From Pseudomonadota bacterium (lineage in GTDB: Bacteria; Pseudomonadota; Alphaproteobacteria; Micropepsales; Micropepsaceae): a DNA stretch of 64,000 nt. This document shows, one piece after another, positions 22,324 to 31,459 of the stretch. The notes below the pieces were generated by a model. The model ran no database searches. It was not told the DNA's origin and saw only the letters and a list, made by a program, of their open reading frames with translations. The DNA is taken from assembly GCA_016201105.1 (NCBI GenBank), contig JACQDN010000071.1, forward strand, positions 1-64,000, in the 5' to 3' direction. The position numbers were made by a program, and so were the translations under genes. Position 1 is the stretch's first letter; the number at the start of each line of letters is the position of its first letter.

Positions 22324-22962
22324 CTAGCCCGCAGCGGCTAACTCCGCCGTCCGATCGATCACTTTGACGATGGTTTCGGGATCCTGCGCGCCGGAGATCA
22401 AATATTTGTTGGCGAAGATGAAAGTGGGCACGCCGGAGATTCCCATCTCATGGGCCAATGCGTCTTCGCGTTCGACGATGCTGCGGTCCGCCTCCTGAGA
22501 CAGCAGATCGGCCACGAGTGCCGTGTCCATCCCTGCAGCTTCGGCCACCGACAAAAGCACGCCGCGATTGCCGACATCCTTGCCTTCTTCAAAATAGGCC
22601 TTGAACAGAAGTTCGACGACTTGGTCCTGCGCGCCCGCGCTTTCCGCCCAGCGGATCAGTCGGTGGGAATCGAGCGTGTTGGGCGTGCGCGCGATCCTGT
22701 CGAAGGCAAAAGCGATCTTCTCGCTCGTGCCTGCAGCGCGGATGGCCTCGCCCATGGCTTGGGTGCGCGGGCTATCGCCGAATTTGGCTCGCAAATAGGC
22801 CTTGCGGTCTATGCCTTCCACCGGAACTGTCGGATCGAGCCGATAGGCGCGCCAGCGCACGTCGAAGTCGATGGCAGGGCGCATTTCCAGTGCGCGTTCC
22901 AGCCGGCGCTTGCCGATAAAGCACCAGGGACAAACCGTGTCGGAAACCACATCAATCTGCAT
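22324..22962 (-). CDS. DsbA-family oxidoreductase (FrnE-like)
   Basis: A 212-residue thioredoxin-fold protein with the active site C11-P-W-C14 right after the first strand, a helical insert, and the cis-proline loop GVPTFIF (about 173-179). The lack of a signal peptide and the opening MQIDVVSDTVCPWCFIGK place it with the cytoplasmic FrnE/2-hydroxychromene-2-carboxylate isomerase-like group of DsbA relatives, which reduce or isomerise disulfides. It is convergent with pleD (6-base gap) and divergent from the SDR gene. Confidence 0.88.
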   Translation of the reverse strand: MQIDVVSDTVCPWCFIGKRRLERALEMRPAIDFDVRWRAYRLDPTVPVEGIDRKAYLRAKFGDSPRTQAMGEAIRAAGTSEKIAFAFDRIARTPNTLDSHRLIRWAESAGAQDQVVELLFKAYFEEGKDVGNRGVLLSVAEAAGMDTALVADLLSQEADRSIVEREDALAHEMGISGVPTFIFANKYLISGAQDPETIVKVIDRTAELAAAG

Positions 22963-22991
22963 AATGTGAAATTAGTTAGGAGAGGGCGCTT

Positions 22992-23744
22992 ATGCAATTC
23001 GATCTGACCGGTAAGACCGCTTTTGTGACAGGTGCAACCAGCGGTTTGGGACAGCACTTCGCCAGATTGCTGGCGCGTGCCGGCGCCAATGTTGCCGTCG
23101 CCGGCCGCCGCGCCGACCGTCTGCAAGGGCTGGAGAACGAGTTGACCGGCAGCGGCGGCCGCTGCGCCACCGTCGTGCTTGACGTCACCAAGGCCGAAGC
23201 GCTGGCGCCGGCTCTCGACCAAGCCGAAGCAAGGTTCGGCGCGATCGATATCCTGGTGAACAATGCAGGCATGAACGTTCAGGGGCTCGTCGTCGAACAG
23301 AGCGTGGCGGATTTCGATGCCGTGATGAACACCAATCTGCGCGCGCCGTTTCTGCTGGCGCAGGAAGTGGGACGGCGGATGATCGCGCGAAAGAAAGGCG
23401 GACGCATCATCAATCTCGGCTCCATCGGCAGTTTCCGCGTGCTGCCGGGCCTGGCTGCCTACTGCATTTCAAAGGCGGGCCTTGCGATGATGACGCAATG
23501 TCTCGCGCGTGAATGGGCGAGATACGACATCAACGTCAACGCCATCTGTCCCGGATATATCGAGACCGAGCTCAACGGCGCCTGGTTCAACAGCGATCAA
23601 GGACAAGCGCAAATCCGCTCGTTCCCAAAGCGGCGGCTTGAGAAAGAAGAAGACCTCGACGGATTGTTCCTGCTGCTGGCGTCCGATGCGTCCCGCGCGA
23701 TCACGGGTTCGATTATCGCAATCGACGAGGCCCAGTCGCTTTAG
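22992..23744 (+). CDS. Short-chain dehydrogenase/reductase
   Basis: A 250-residue classical SDR. The nucleotide-binding TGATSGLG lies at about 13-20, NNAG is near 90, and the active-site serine (NLGSIGS) and YCISK tyrosine-lysine pair are in place. Arg in AGRRADR after strand 2 suggests NADP(H). It reduces or oxidises an alcohol/ketone pair; FabG-like sequences with VARE-type motifs are close, but the substrate is unknown. Its last 32 bases overlap the convergent secreted-protein gene. Confidence 0.9.
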   Translation: MQFDLTGKTAFVTGATSGLGQHFARLLARAGANVAVAGRRADRLQGLENELTGSGGRCATVVLDVTKAEALAPALDQAEARFGAIDILVNNAGMNVQGLVVEQSVADFDAVMNTNLRAPFLLAQEVGRRMIARKKGGRIINLGSIGSFRVLPGLAAYCISKAGLAMMTQCLAREWARYDINVNAICPGYIETELNGAWFNSDQGQAQIRSFPKRRLEKEEDLDGLFLLLASDASRAITGSIIAIDEAQSL

Positions 23745-24135
23745 AGGAATGCGTCAGGTTGATGGGAACCGTGACGCTGTTCGTTTCCGCGACTATTTTC
23801 ACTTGTATTGCGCCATAGTGCGGCAGAGGCGCGTTCAGCATTGCCCGAACCGGAAGGATCGCCTGGATCACCATGGCGCGGCCCGTGGGCGGTGTCGCGA
23901 GAAACTCGACGACGAGCGTATCGGATTCCGGAATCCAGGCCTGCTTCATGCGCAAATGCGGACGCTCCCATCCGCCGCTACGCACCGCGCCGGTCGCGGT
24001 GATGACCAGCATGCGGTTTTCCACCACGGCCGTTGCGTGGTCGACTTTGTAGATGAGCTTCGTGCCCGCTGCCGAGGCCGGCGCTGCGTAAAGCGCAACA
24101 ATTGCGAGCAGAACGGCGGTTGCAAGGCGGCGCAT
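23713..24135 (-). CDS. Small secreted protein, unknown
   Basis: A 140-residue protein with a clear signal peptide (MRRLATAVLLAIVALYAAPASAA, cut near residue 22 after ASA; shown here as a description of its n, h and c regions). The mature part looks beta-rich (LIYKVDHATAVVENRMLVIT, LVVEFLATPP, IQVKIVAET) and has no cysteines. No family was recognised. The ATG at 24135 was chosen because it gives the export signal. It overlaps the 3' end of the SDR gene tail to tail by 32 bases. Confidence 0.6.
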   Translation of the reverse strand: MRRLATAVLLAIVALYAAPASAAGTKLIYKVDHATAVVENRMLVITATGAVRSGGWERPHLRMKQAWIPESDTLVVEFLATPPTGRAMVIQAILPVRAMLNAPLPHYGAIQVKIVAETNSVTVPINLTHSSKATGPRRLR

Positions 24136-24196
24136 GGCGGGCGTCTGTTTACCTGATTTCCCACGCCAGCTAAGAGGGAAATGAGGCGCAATTGAG

Positions 24197-25327
24197 ATGA
24201 GGATTGTCATGGGTCCATTGCAGGGAATTAGGGTCGTCGAATTTGCCGGTATCGGCCCCGGACCATTCTGCGCCATGCTCCTTTCCGACATGGGGGCGGA
24301 GGTCATCCGTATCGACCGCAAAGGCGGCCGCTCGCCGCACAAGACGGAAGTGGGCATGCGCGGCCGCAGGGCGGTCGCGCTCGACATGAAGAAGCCCGAA
24401 GGCGTCGAAGCCGCACTCAAGCTGATTGGCAAAGCCGATGCGCTGATCGAGGGCTTTCGGCCCGGCGTGATGGAGCGTCTCGGCGTCGGTCCGGATGTGT
24501 GTCTCAAACGCAATCCGAAACTCGTCTATGGCCGCATGACGGGGTGGGGCCAGTTCGGTCCCCTGGCCAACGCCGCCGGTCACGACATCAATTACATCGC
24601 TCTTACCGGCGCTCTGCACGCGATCGGCTTGGCAGGCGGCAAGCCTGTTCCACCGCTCAATCTGGTCGGCGATTTCGGCGGCGGCGCTCTCTATCTGGCG
24701 TTCGGCGTGGTTTGCGGATTGGTCGAAGCCAAACGTTCCGGCCAAGGTCAGGTGGTCGATGCCGCGATGACCGATGGTGCCTCGTCGCTCATGGCGATGT
24801 TCTACGGCATGACGGCTTCGGGCGTGTGGCAGGATACGCGCGGCGTGAACCTCCTGGACTCGGGTGCGCATTTCTACGGCGCCTATGAAACCAAAGACGG
24901 AAAATTCATCGCGCTGGGATCGATCGAACCGCAATTCTACAAGGAGCTCGTCGAGAAGGCGCACCTTTCGGATCCCGAATTCGCCGCCCAGATGGATCGC
25001 AATGCCTGGCCGTTGCTCAAGGAAAAACTCGCCGCCGTTATCAAGACGAAGACGCGCGATGAGTGGGATGCGATCATGCTGGGCACGGATATTTGTTACG
25101 CGCCGGTGCTCTCGCTCGCCGAAGCGCCCAAGCATCCGCACAACGTCGCGCGCAAAACCTTCGTGGAGGTGGACGGCGTCGTGCAACCCGCGCCGGCGCC
25201 GCGCTTCAGCCGCACGGTTCCCGAAGTGCAAGGCCCGCCGCAAGCCGCGGACAATCCGGCGTCGCTAAGTGCATGGGGGTTTTCGAAAGCCGAAATCGAC
25301 GCGCTGCAAAGCGTGGGTGCAATCTGA
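24197..25327 (+). CDS. CaiB/BaiF CoA-transferase family (alpha-methylacyl-CoA racemase-like)
   Basis: A 376-residue class III CoA-transferase-fold protein. The opening [33 protein letters not shown] and [10 protein letters not shown] match alpha-methylacyl-CoA racemases (AMACR/MCR). The histidine of GHD and the aspartate of VGDF correspond to the racemase catalytic pair, so epimerisation of 2-methylacyl-CoAs is the best call; a CoA transferase is less likely. The 5' ATG is used here; another 12 bases downstream has a better-spaced GAGG and may be the true start. A histidine phosphatase gene follows after 3 bases. Confidence 0.88.
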   Translation: MRIVMGPLQGIRVVEFAGIGPGPFCAMLLSDMGAEVIRIDRKGGRSPHKTEVGMRGRRAVALDMKKPEGVEAALKLIGKADALIEGFRPGVMERLGVGPDVCLKRNPKLVYGRMTGWGQFGPLANAAGHDINYIALTGALHAIGLAGGKPVPPLNLVGDFGGGALYLAFGVVCGLVEAKRSGQGQVVDAAMTDGASSLMAMFYGMTASGVWQDTRGVNLLDSGAHFYGAYETKDGKFIALGSIEPQFYKELVEKAHLSDPEFAAQMDRNAWPLLKEKLAAVIKTKTRDEWDAIMLGTDICYAPVLSLAEAPKHPHNVARKTFVEVDGVVQPAPAPRFSRTVPEVQGPPQAADNPASLSAWGFSKAEIDALQSVGAI

Positions 25328-25330
25328 AAG

Positions 25331-26068
25331 ATGAGCACGCTTCCAGGCACCGCCGCGCGCCGGCGCGTTTATCTGATGCGCCATGGTCACGTGGACTATC
25401 TCTCCAAAGCGGTCGTAGAAAGCGGAGCGATTCATGCCGTCTCGCTGACGCCGCGCGGGCGCTTGCAAGCAGAAGCTGCAGGCCGCGCTTTTCAACATGT
25501 GGTTTTCGATCGCGCGATCTGCTCGGGTTATCCCAGAACGCGCGAGACGGCGGAATTGGTGCTGAGCTGCCTGCCGGCCCCTCCGGCGCTCGAAATCGAA
25601 CCGGCCCTTGTCGAAGTCCAGGGCGGCGGCAAGGCTCCCAAAGTAAAAAGTCGCGCCGAACTCATCGAACAGATGAATTCCTATTTTTCGCGCGCCCATG
25701 AGCCAGGTGCGGCGAATTTCTCGGGCGGAGAATTGTTTGCCGATGCGCAGGCACGGGCGGTCACTGCCGTGGAGAAACTGCTGCGCGAGAAGGATTGGCA
25801 CACGATCCTCGTCGTCGCCCATGAAGGCATCAATCGCTTGGTGCTGAGTTGGGCGACCGGCGCCGGCCTTCGCGCCATGAGCGCCTTTCAACAGGATACC
25901 GGCTGCATCAATGTCCTGGACTTCGATCTTGCCGAAGACGGCAGCATCGCGCGGCCGATCATCAAGGCCGTCAACCTCACGCCGTACAACTATCTCAAGC
26001 ACGGCATGAATCTGACGAGCCTGGAAGCGATCTTCGAGCGCGACGCGAACGAACGCGAGCCGGACTAG
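25331..26068 (+). CDS. Histidine phosphatase family protein
   Basis: A 245-residue phosphoglycerate-mutase-like phosphatase. The RHG signature is in YLMRHGHVDY (residues 15-24), a second arginine in SGYPRTRETAE, and the late catalytic histidine in VVAHEGINRLVL. These proteins remove phosphate from sugars, nucleotides or proteins through a phosphohistidine; the substrate is unknown. It follows the racemase-like gene by 3 bases and its last 4 bases overlap the convergent xthA. Confidence 0.85.
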   Translation: MSTLPGTAARRRVYLMRHGHVDYLSKAVVESGAIHAVSLTPRGRLQAEAAGRAFQHVVFDRAICSGYPRTRETAELVLSCLPAPPALEIEPALVEVQGGGKAPKVKSRAELIEQMNSYFSRAHEPGAANFSGGELFADAQARAVTAVEKLLREKDWHTILVVAHEGINRLVLSWATGAGLRAMSAFQQDTGCINVLDFDLAEDGSIARPIIKAVNLTPYNYLKHGMNLTSLEAIFERDANEREPD

Positions 26069-26850
26069 ATATCCAGCTCGCACCAAACCGGAACGTGGTC
26101 CGACGGACGCTCGCCGGCGCGCACTTCTTTGTCGATACCGCTTGTCTTCAAGTGATCGGCGGCCTGCGGCGAAAGCAGGATGTGATCGATGTGGATGCCG
26201 TGGTTCTTGCGCCAGGCACCGTCCTGGTAGTCCCAGAATGTATAGAGCCCTTTCTCGGCGTGGCAGGCTTTGATTGCGTCGGTGTATCCGAGATTTTCGA
26301 CGCGCCGGAGCGCCGCGCGCGACTCCGGCTGGTAGAGGGCGTCATTTGTCCAAACTTTCGGATCCCAGCAATCATACGGCATGGGAATGACGTTGTAGTC
26401 GCCCATCAACGCGGTCGGTTCCTCCTCCCTGAGCAGCTCTTGCGCGTGAACGTCGAAACGGTCGAGCCAGGAAAGTTTGTAGGTGAACTTCTCCGTGCCG
26501 ATGGGATTGCCGTTGGGCGCGTAGATCGAGGCCACGCGCACGACGCCCTTTTTTCCCGGAACCACCGCTTCGATGTAGCGGGCGTGATCGTCGCTGTCGT
26601 CGCCGCCGGGAAGGCGTGGCGTTACGTCTTCCATCGGCCGCTTGGAGAGGATCGCGACCCCGTTGTAGCTCTTTTGTCCGTGTACGGCGCAATTATACCC
26701 AAGCGCCTCAAACGCCTCGGCGGGAAAGCTTTCGTCAGTAGTCTTGATTTCCTGCATGCACAGCACGTCGGGCTGAGCCTCTTTCAGCCAGGCAACGGCC
26801 GCGTCGAGACGCGCTTTGATGGAATTCACGTTCCAGGTGGCGATTTTCAT
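26065..26850 (-). CDS. xthA: Exodeoxyribonuclease III
   Basis: A 261-residue endonuclease/exonuclease/phosphatase-fold enzyme. MKIATWNVNSIKARL, the metal-binding E in CMQEIKT, the GDYNVIP loop and the C-terminal SDHVPVW are the family's catalytic elements. It cuts DNA at abasic sites and degrades 3' ends during base-excision repair. The ATG at 26850 gives the standard N-terminus; a start 12 bases upstream is possible. A composite palindromic repeat separates it from erpA on the same strand. Confidence 0.95.
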   Translation of the reverse strand: MKIATWNVNSIKARLDAAVAWLKEAQPDVLCMQEIKTTDESFPAEAFEALGYNCAVHGQKSYNGVAILSKRPMEDVTPRLPGGDDSDDHARYIEAVVPGKKGVVRVASIYAPNGNPIGTEKFTYKLSWLDRFDVHAQELLREEEPTALMGDYNVIPMPYDCWDPKVWTNDALYQPESRAALRRVENLGYTDAIKACHAEKGLYTFWDYQDGAWRKNHGIHIDHILLSPQAADHLKTSGIDKEVRAGERPSDHVPVWCELDI

Positions 26851-26859
26851 AGGACCTAT

Positions 26860-27050
26860 CACCCTCCCCTTGAGGGAGGGTCGAAATTTGCGAAGCGCAG
26901 CGTAGCAAATTTCGGGGAGGGGTCATGCCGTGACACACAAAATCACTCGCTCGGCCGAAAATTGTTCGCTTGTTTTCGAGGGCGCGGCATGACCCCTCCC
27001 CGAACGATTTCGCTTCGCTCAATCGTTCGACCCTCCCTCAGGGGGAGGGT
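26860..27050. repeat. Composite palindromic repeat, copy 2
   Basis: The parts occur in the same order as in the copy at 6241-6387. A terminal palindrome (26860-26881) is followed by a left hairpin CGAAATTTGC/GCAAATTTCG (26882-26914), then an 18-base central inverted repeat (26913-26930 with 26985-27002) around a 54-base loop, a right hairpin CGAACGATT/AATCGTTCG (27001-27029) and the second terminal palindrome (27030-27050). The element fills the gap between erpA and xthA and begins 10 bases from the xthA start. Confidence 0.85.
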
Positions 27051-27057
27051 TGGCTCT

Positions 27058-27399
27058 CTAAACCGAAAAACTCGTGCCACAGCCACAAGACGAGGTGGCG
27101 TTGGGATTGTTGACTTTGAAAGCGGCACCGATGAGATCGTCCACGAAGTCGATCTCCGCGCCCTTGAGAAAATCGAGCGAGACGGCGTCCACCAGCACCA
27201 CGGCCCCGTCACGCTCGATCACGAGATCGTCGTCGGCGCGGGCATCGTCGAGTGCGAAATTGTACTGAAATCCGGAGCAACCCCCACCGGTCACCGCGAC
27301 GCGCAGCATCACCGGCGCCGGTTCCGCCTTCAGGATCTCGGCGATTCTCTTGGCGGCGCGGGCTGAAACGCGGACGGGGACGGCTGTTTCAACGCTCAT
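27058..27399 (-). CDS. erpA: Iron-sulfur cluster insertion protein ErpA
   Basis: A 113-residue A-type carrier. The three ligand cysteines are C41 (GGGCSGFQY), C105 and C107 (SSCGCGTSF). It receives 2Fe-2S or 4Fe-4S clusters and passes them to target enzymes. The ...NPNATSSCGCGTSFSV ending and FALD segment are those of ErpA/IscA; ErpA is chosen because alphaproteobacteria usually carry erpA next to dgt. Its start codon is one base from the start used here for dgt on the other strand. Confidence 0.92.
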   Translation of the reverse strand: MSVETAVPVRVSARAAKRIAEILKAEPAPVMLRVAVTGGGCSGFQYNFALDDARADDDLVIERDGAVVLVDAVSLDFLKGAEIDFVDDLIGAAFKVNNPNATSSCGCGTSFSV

Positions 27400-27400
27400 A

Positions 27401-28666
27401 ATGCCTTATGTAGGCGCGGTGAGCGCCGAAGCAAAGCCCGAGGCCTTGAAACAGGCCCAAACACCGGCAGGCCGCCTGACCGGGTTGCTGTTCGAAGCAC
27501 CGGGGAAACTCGCGCCTTTTGCGACACAGCCGTCCGAAAGCCGGGGTCGCTTTCATCGCGAAAACGAAAGCCCAACACGCACCTGTTACCAGCGCGACCG
27601 TGACCGCATCGTTCATTCGACGGCGTTTCGCCGGCTTAAGCACAAGACCCAGGTCTTTGTGCAAGACGAGGGCGACTACTACCGCACGCGGATGACACAT
27701 TCGCTCGAAGTCGCGCAGATCGCGCGCTCCCTGGCCCGCGTGTTGGCTGTCGATGAGGATCTGGCGGAAGCCGTGGCGTTGTCCCACGACCTTGGCCACA
27801 CGCCGTTCGGCCATGCGGGCGAAGAGGCCTTGAACGCCGTTACCGCTAAGTTCGGCGGTTTCGACCACAACGCGCACGCGCTCAGGCTGGTGACCAGGCT
27901 CGAGCACCGCTATGCCGATTTCGACGGTCTCAATCTCACGTGGGAGACTTTGGAGGGGCTGGTGAAGCACAATGGTCCCCTGCCGGCGCAGGGCGGGAAA
28001 CCGCTGCCTGGCCCGATTGCCTCCTTCGATGCGCGCTGGACTCTCGATCTTGGAAGCTGGCCTGGACTGGAAGCCCAGCTTGCCGCGCTCGCCGACGATA
28101 TCGCCTATGTGAACCACGACATCGACGACGGATTGCGGGCGCGGCTTTTCTCGGTAGCCGATTTGGCGCAAGCGCCGCTGGCGGGAGCCTGCGTCAAAGA
28201 GATCGCGTCGCGCTACGGCGACCTCGAACTCGGCCGGCTCATCGGGGAAATCGTCCGTAGACTGATGAGTGCGCTGATCGGCGACCTGCTGGCGGAGACG
28301 CGCGCGCGGATTGAGGGCACCAAGCCCAAGTCGGTCGGCGACGTGCGCGCCCACAAGGCTGCCATGGCGTCTCTTTCCTCAAACATGTCCGGGGAACTCG
28401 CGGCGCTGAAGAAATTCCTTTTCGAGCGGATGTATCGCCATCCCCGCGTCATGGCAGCCATGGGCAGCGCCAAGGGTGCGGTGACAAGGCTGTTCGAGGC
28501 GTTTACGGCCGACCCGAACTTGCTTCCCGCCGACTGGGCGAAGGGGTGCGGTGCTCCGGGCGATGCGCGCACGGTCTCAGTGGTGCGCGACTATATTGCC
28601 GGTATGACGGACCGCTACGTGGTGCTGGAATATGCCCGTGTATTCCACACCGAAATCTCGCTTTGA
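27401..28666 (+). CDS. dgt: Deoxyguanosinetriphosphate triphosphohydrolase-like protein
   Basis: A 421-residue HD-domain enzyme. The segment SPTRTCYQRDRDRIVHSTAFRRLKHKTQVFV, spelled here only by its key residues R, H and K, the metal ligands H in RMTHSLEV, HD in LSHDLGHTPFGH and the later D in ADDIAY mark the dGTPase type 2 family, which hydrolyses dNTPs to nucleosides and triphosphate. The ATG at 27401 is tentative: it lies one base from erpA, and GTG at 27419 could be used instead. argS, often the next gene in relatives, is absent. Confidence 0.88.
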   Translation: MPYVGAVSAEAKPEALKQAQTPAGRLTGLLFEAPGKLAPFATQPSESRGRFHRENESPTRTCYQRDRDRIVHSTAFRRLKHKTQVFVQDEGDYYRTRMTHSLEVAQIARSLARVLAVDEDLAEAVALSHDLGHTPFGHAGEEALNAVTAKFGGFDHNAHALRLVTRLEHRYADFDGLNLTWETLEGLVKHNGPLPAQGGKPLPGPIASFDARWTLDLGSWPGLEAQLAALADDIAYVNHDIDDGLRARLFSVADLAQAPLAGACVKEIASRYGDLELGRLIGEIVRRLMSALIGDLLAETRARIEGTKPKSVGDVRAHKAAMASLSSNMSGELAALKKFLFERMYRHPRVMAAMGSAKGAVTRLFEAFTADPNLLPADWAKGCGAPGDARTVSVVRDYIAGMTDRYVVLEYARVFHTEISL

Positions 28667-28748
28667 CGGCTTGCCGCCGTGATTCGGCCAGCTTCGGGTG
28701 CTAGATTCATGGGTACGTTCAGATTCGGCGAGGGGCCGAGAAAACTTC

Positions 28749-29603
28749 ATGGCCAAGTACGAACGTAGCGTCTATGAGCCGTCCGACGACGATGTGTTCG
28801 ACGGAGCGGAAGACGAGGACGACGAGGGTGGGTCGCGCCTCTCGCTTCTGATCGTTATCGGCTTGCTGGTGGTATTCGCCTTCGCTGGCGTGGTTTGGCT
28901 TGCCTACAACCAGGGCATCAAGCAGGGCCGCGAAGATGCACCGCGCATCATCACGGCGCAGAGCGGGCCCGTGCGCGAAACACCGACCCAAGATGTTGCC
29001 AACGAGACGCCCTACAAGGGCCTCAAAATCTATGAACAGCCGGCGCCCGACGACGCAGCGAGCGAGGAAGACGCCACGCCGCCGCCGACGCAAACAAAGC
29101 CCGCGCCGCCAACGCCCGCCCAAACCGAGATGACGGCGCCCGCCCAAACCAAGACCGCAGCCGCCGCAGAAACAGTGAAGCCGGCGCAGTTGCAACCGAT
29201 GAAGCCCGCGCCCCTGAAACCGTCGCTGACCGAGACCAGGCCGCCACCCGTGGTGGAGAAGCCGGCGCCGACTGTCAGCAAACCGCCGGAAACGGAAACG
29301 CCGGCCGCGACACCACCCGCTCCCGCGCCGGCTGTGAAAACGGCATCGGCGGGAACTGGGGCCTTTGTCCTGCAAATCGGCGCCTATAAATCCCAAGCCG
29401 ACGCGACGGCGGCGTGGCGCTCCTATCAGGCGAAACATCCGGTAGTGGCCGGATCGGCCAGCGACGTCATGAAGGTGGATTTGGGCGCCAAGGGCACTTG
29501 GTATCGCCTACGCATCGGTTCGTTCGACAGTAAGGCCGCAGCGGCAGCGATGTGCCAGAAGTTGAAGGCTGACGGGGGCGATTGCCTGACGGCGAAGCGC
29601 TGA
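28749..29603 (+). CDS. SPOR-domain membrane protein
   Basis: A 284-residue protein. An acidic cytoplasmic head (1-30) precedes one transmembrane helix (about 32-52, LLIVIGLLVVFAFAGVVWLA). A long Pro/Ala/Thr/Lys-rich periplasmic linker (about 85-205) leads to a C-terminal SPOR domain (about 209-284) with FVLQIGAYKSQADA and YRLRIGSFDSKAAA. SPOR domains bind septal peptidoglycan stripped of stem peptides, so the protein probably acts at division sites. The start ATG at 28749 removes a poorly supported 17-residue extension. It heads a run with nagZ, scpA and scpB. Confidence 0.88.
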   Translation: MAKYERSVYEPSDDDVFDGAEDEDDEGGSRLSLLIVIGLLVVFAFAGVVWLAYNQGIKQGREDAPRIITAQSGPVRETPTQDVANETPYKGLKIYEQPAPDDAASEEDATPPPTQTKPAPPTPAQTEMTAPAQTKTAAAAETVKPAQLQPMKPAPLKPSLTETRPPPVVEKPAPTVSKPPETETPAATPPAPAPAVKTASAGTGAFVLQIGAYKSQADATAAWRSYQAKHPVVAGSASDVMKVDLGAKGTWYRLRIGSFDSKAAAAAMCQKLKADGGDCLTAKR

Positions 29604-29633
29604 GAGAAGCTGCCGAGAGAGTGGGGGGATAGC

Positions 29634-30650
29634 ATGCGGTCGCGCGCGATCTACGGCTGCGCCGGAACGGAACTGTCGCCGGATGAGCGCAGCTTCTTTA
29701 AGGACACGCAGCCTTGGGGCTTCATCGTGTTCGCGCGGAACATCCTCACCAAACCGCAACTGACCAGGCTCGTGCAGTCGCTGCGCGAAACCGTGAACGA
29801 TCCCAAAGCGCCGGTGTTGGTCGATCAGGAAGGAGGGCGGGTCGCGCGTTTGCGGCCGCCGCAATGGAAGTCTCGACCTGCCGCGCGCCTGTTTGGTGAG
29901 CTTCACGAGCGCGATGCGGAAGCGGCCCGCGAGGCGGTCTATCTCAACGCCCGCCTGATCGCGCATGATCTGCGTGACGTTGGCATCAATGTCGACTGCA
30001 CGCCCGTCCTGGACGTTCCCGTGGAAGGCGCAAGCGACGTCATCGGCGATCGTGCCTATGCCAAGGATCCGGCGCTGATCATCGAGCTTGGCCGCCATGT
30101 GATTGAAGGCATGCTGGAGGGCGGCGTGCTTCCCGTCATGAAGCATATTCCCGGCCATGGCCGGGCCACCGCGGACAGCCATATGGCTCTGCCGCGCGTC
30201 TCTACTTCGGCGGAAGAGCTCAGCGCGACGGATTTTGTGACCTTCCGCAGCCTCAACCACTGCCCGCTCGCGATGACGGCGCATGTCGTCTACGAAGCGA
30301 TCGATGCACAGCGCCCGGCGACCACAAGCCCCAAAGTGATTCGCGACGTGATTCGCGGAGAAATCGGATTCGACGGTGTCCTGTTATGCGACGATTTGTC
30401 GATGAATGCCCTTTCGGGAGCGCTTTCCGTGCGGACGAAGGCTGCGCTATTCGCCGGTTGCGATATAGTGCTCCATTGCAACGGCAAGCTCGAGGAAATG
30501 CGCGAAGTGGCAGGCGAGGTGAAACCTCTGGAAGGTGTGCCGCGCAAGCGGGTCGAAGCCGCGATGGCGCATCTGGCCCAAGAGACTGACGGGTTCGACG
30601 CCGCGGCCGCGGATGCGCATCTGGCCGAGCTTCTTGGAGTGCTCGCGTGA
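29634..30650 (+). CDS. nagZ: Beta-N-acetylhexosaminidase NagZ
   Basis: A 338-residue glycoside hydrolase family 3 enzyme. VDQEGGRVARL, the KHIPGHG loop with the acid/base histidine, and the nucleophile aspartate in LLCDDLSMNAL are all present. It removes GlcNAc from anhydro-muropeptides in cytoplasmic cell-wall recycling. Its TGA overlaps the GTG of scpA, so the two are translationally coupled. Confidence 0.95.
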   Translation: MRSRAIYGCAGTELSPDERSFFKDTQPWGFIVFARNILTKPQLTRLVQSLRETVNDPKAPVLVDQEGGRVARLRPPQWKSRPAARLFGELHERDAEAAREAVYLNARLIAHDLRDVGINVDCTPVLDVPVEGASDVIGDRAYAKDPALIIELGRHVIEGMLEGGVLPVMKHIPGHGRATADSHMALPRVSTSAEELSATDFVTFRSLNHCPLAMTAHVVYEAIDAQRPATTSPKVIRDVIRGEIGFDGVLLCDDLSMNALSGALSVRTKAALFAGCDIVLHCNGKLEEMREVAGEVKPLEGVPRKRVEAAMAHLAQETDGFDAAAADAHLAELLGVLA

Positions 30651-31459
30651 GCGAAGAGAGCGACGAATTCGGCGAAATGGAGGCCATTCAGGCGGCGCCC
30701 GAAGAGGCGCTGTTCGTGACCGTCGACGGTTTCGAAGGGCCTCTCGATCTTCTGTTGACGCTAGCGCGCAATCAGAAGGTCGATATCGCGAAGATCTCAA
30801 TTCTGAAGCTCGCCGATCAATACCTGGAATTCGTCGAGAACACGAAGCGGCGCAATCTGGAACTCGCTGCGGACTACCTGGTGATGGCGGCTTGGCTCGC
30901 TTATCTCAAGTCGCGGCTCATTTTGCCTCAGCCCCCTGGCGTGGAAGGCGAACCGACCGCCGACGAAATGGCGGCGCGCCTGCGTTGGCGCCTGCAACGC
31001 CTGGACGCGATGCGCGAAACCGGCGCGCGTCTCATGGCGCGCGACCGCTTGGGACGCGAAGTCTTCGAGCGCGGCGCACCGGAACCGGTCAATGTCGTCA
31101 AGCTTCGGACACAGACCGATACGCTTTATGACCTGCTCACCGCTTATGCGACCCAGCGCTTGAAGAAGGTGAAGGGACAAAATTACCGGCTCAAACAAAT
31201 TCCGGTTCTGGCGATCGAAGAGGCCCGCGAACGGCTGGAGCGCATGCTCGGCCGCATCGGCGATTGGAGCGCGTTGTCGCGACTCATCCCGTTCGAATGG
31301 TCCGGCGGTGGACGCCGCCGCTCGGCGCTTGCGAGTACGCTGCTCGCATGCCTAGAACTGGCGCGTGACGGCAAGGTCGAGATTCGCCAGCTGAAACCGT
31401 TTGACGAGATCTATGTGAAAGACCGCGTCGCACTCGGGCCCGTGGAGGCCGTAACATGA
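30647..31459 (+). CDS. scpA: Segregation and condensation protein A
   Basis: A 270-residue kleisin. FEGPLDLLLTLARNQKVDI (N-terminal SMC-neck binding helix), DYLVMAAWLAYLKSRLILP and the C-terminal winged helix (TLLACLELARDGKVEIRQ) are typical. It bridges the two arms of the SMC dimer; smc lies at 45.4-48.8 kb in this window. The GTG start overlaps the nagZ stop (GTGA) and its TGA overlaps the scpB ATG, giving a tight operon. Confidence 0.95.
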   Translation: MSEESDEFGEMEAIQAAPEEALFVTVDGFEGPLDLLLTLARNQKVDIAKISILKLADQYLEFVENTKRRNLELAADYLVMAAWLAYLKSRLILPQPPGVEGEPTADEMAARLRWRLQRLDAMRETGARLMARDRLGREVFERGAPEPVNVVKLRTQTDTLYDLLTAYATQRLKKVKGQNYRLKQIPVLAIEEARERLERMLGRIGDWSALSRLIPFEWSGGGRRRSALASTLLACLELARDGKVEIRQLKPFDEIYVKDRVALGPVEAVT

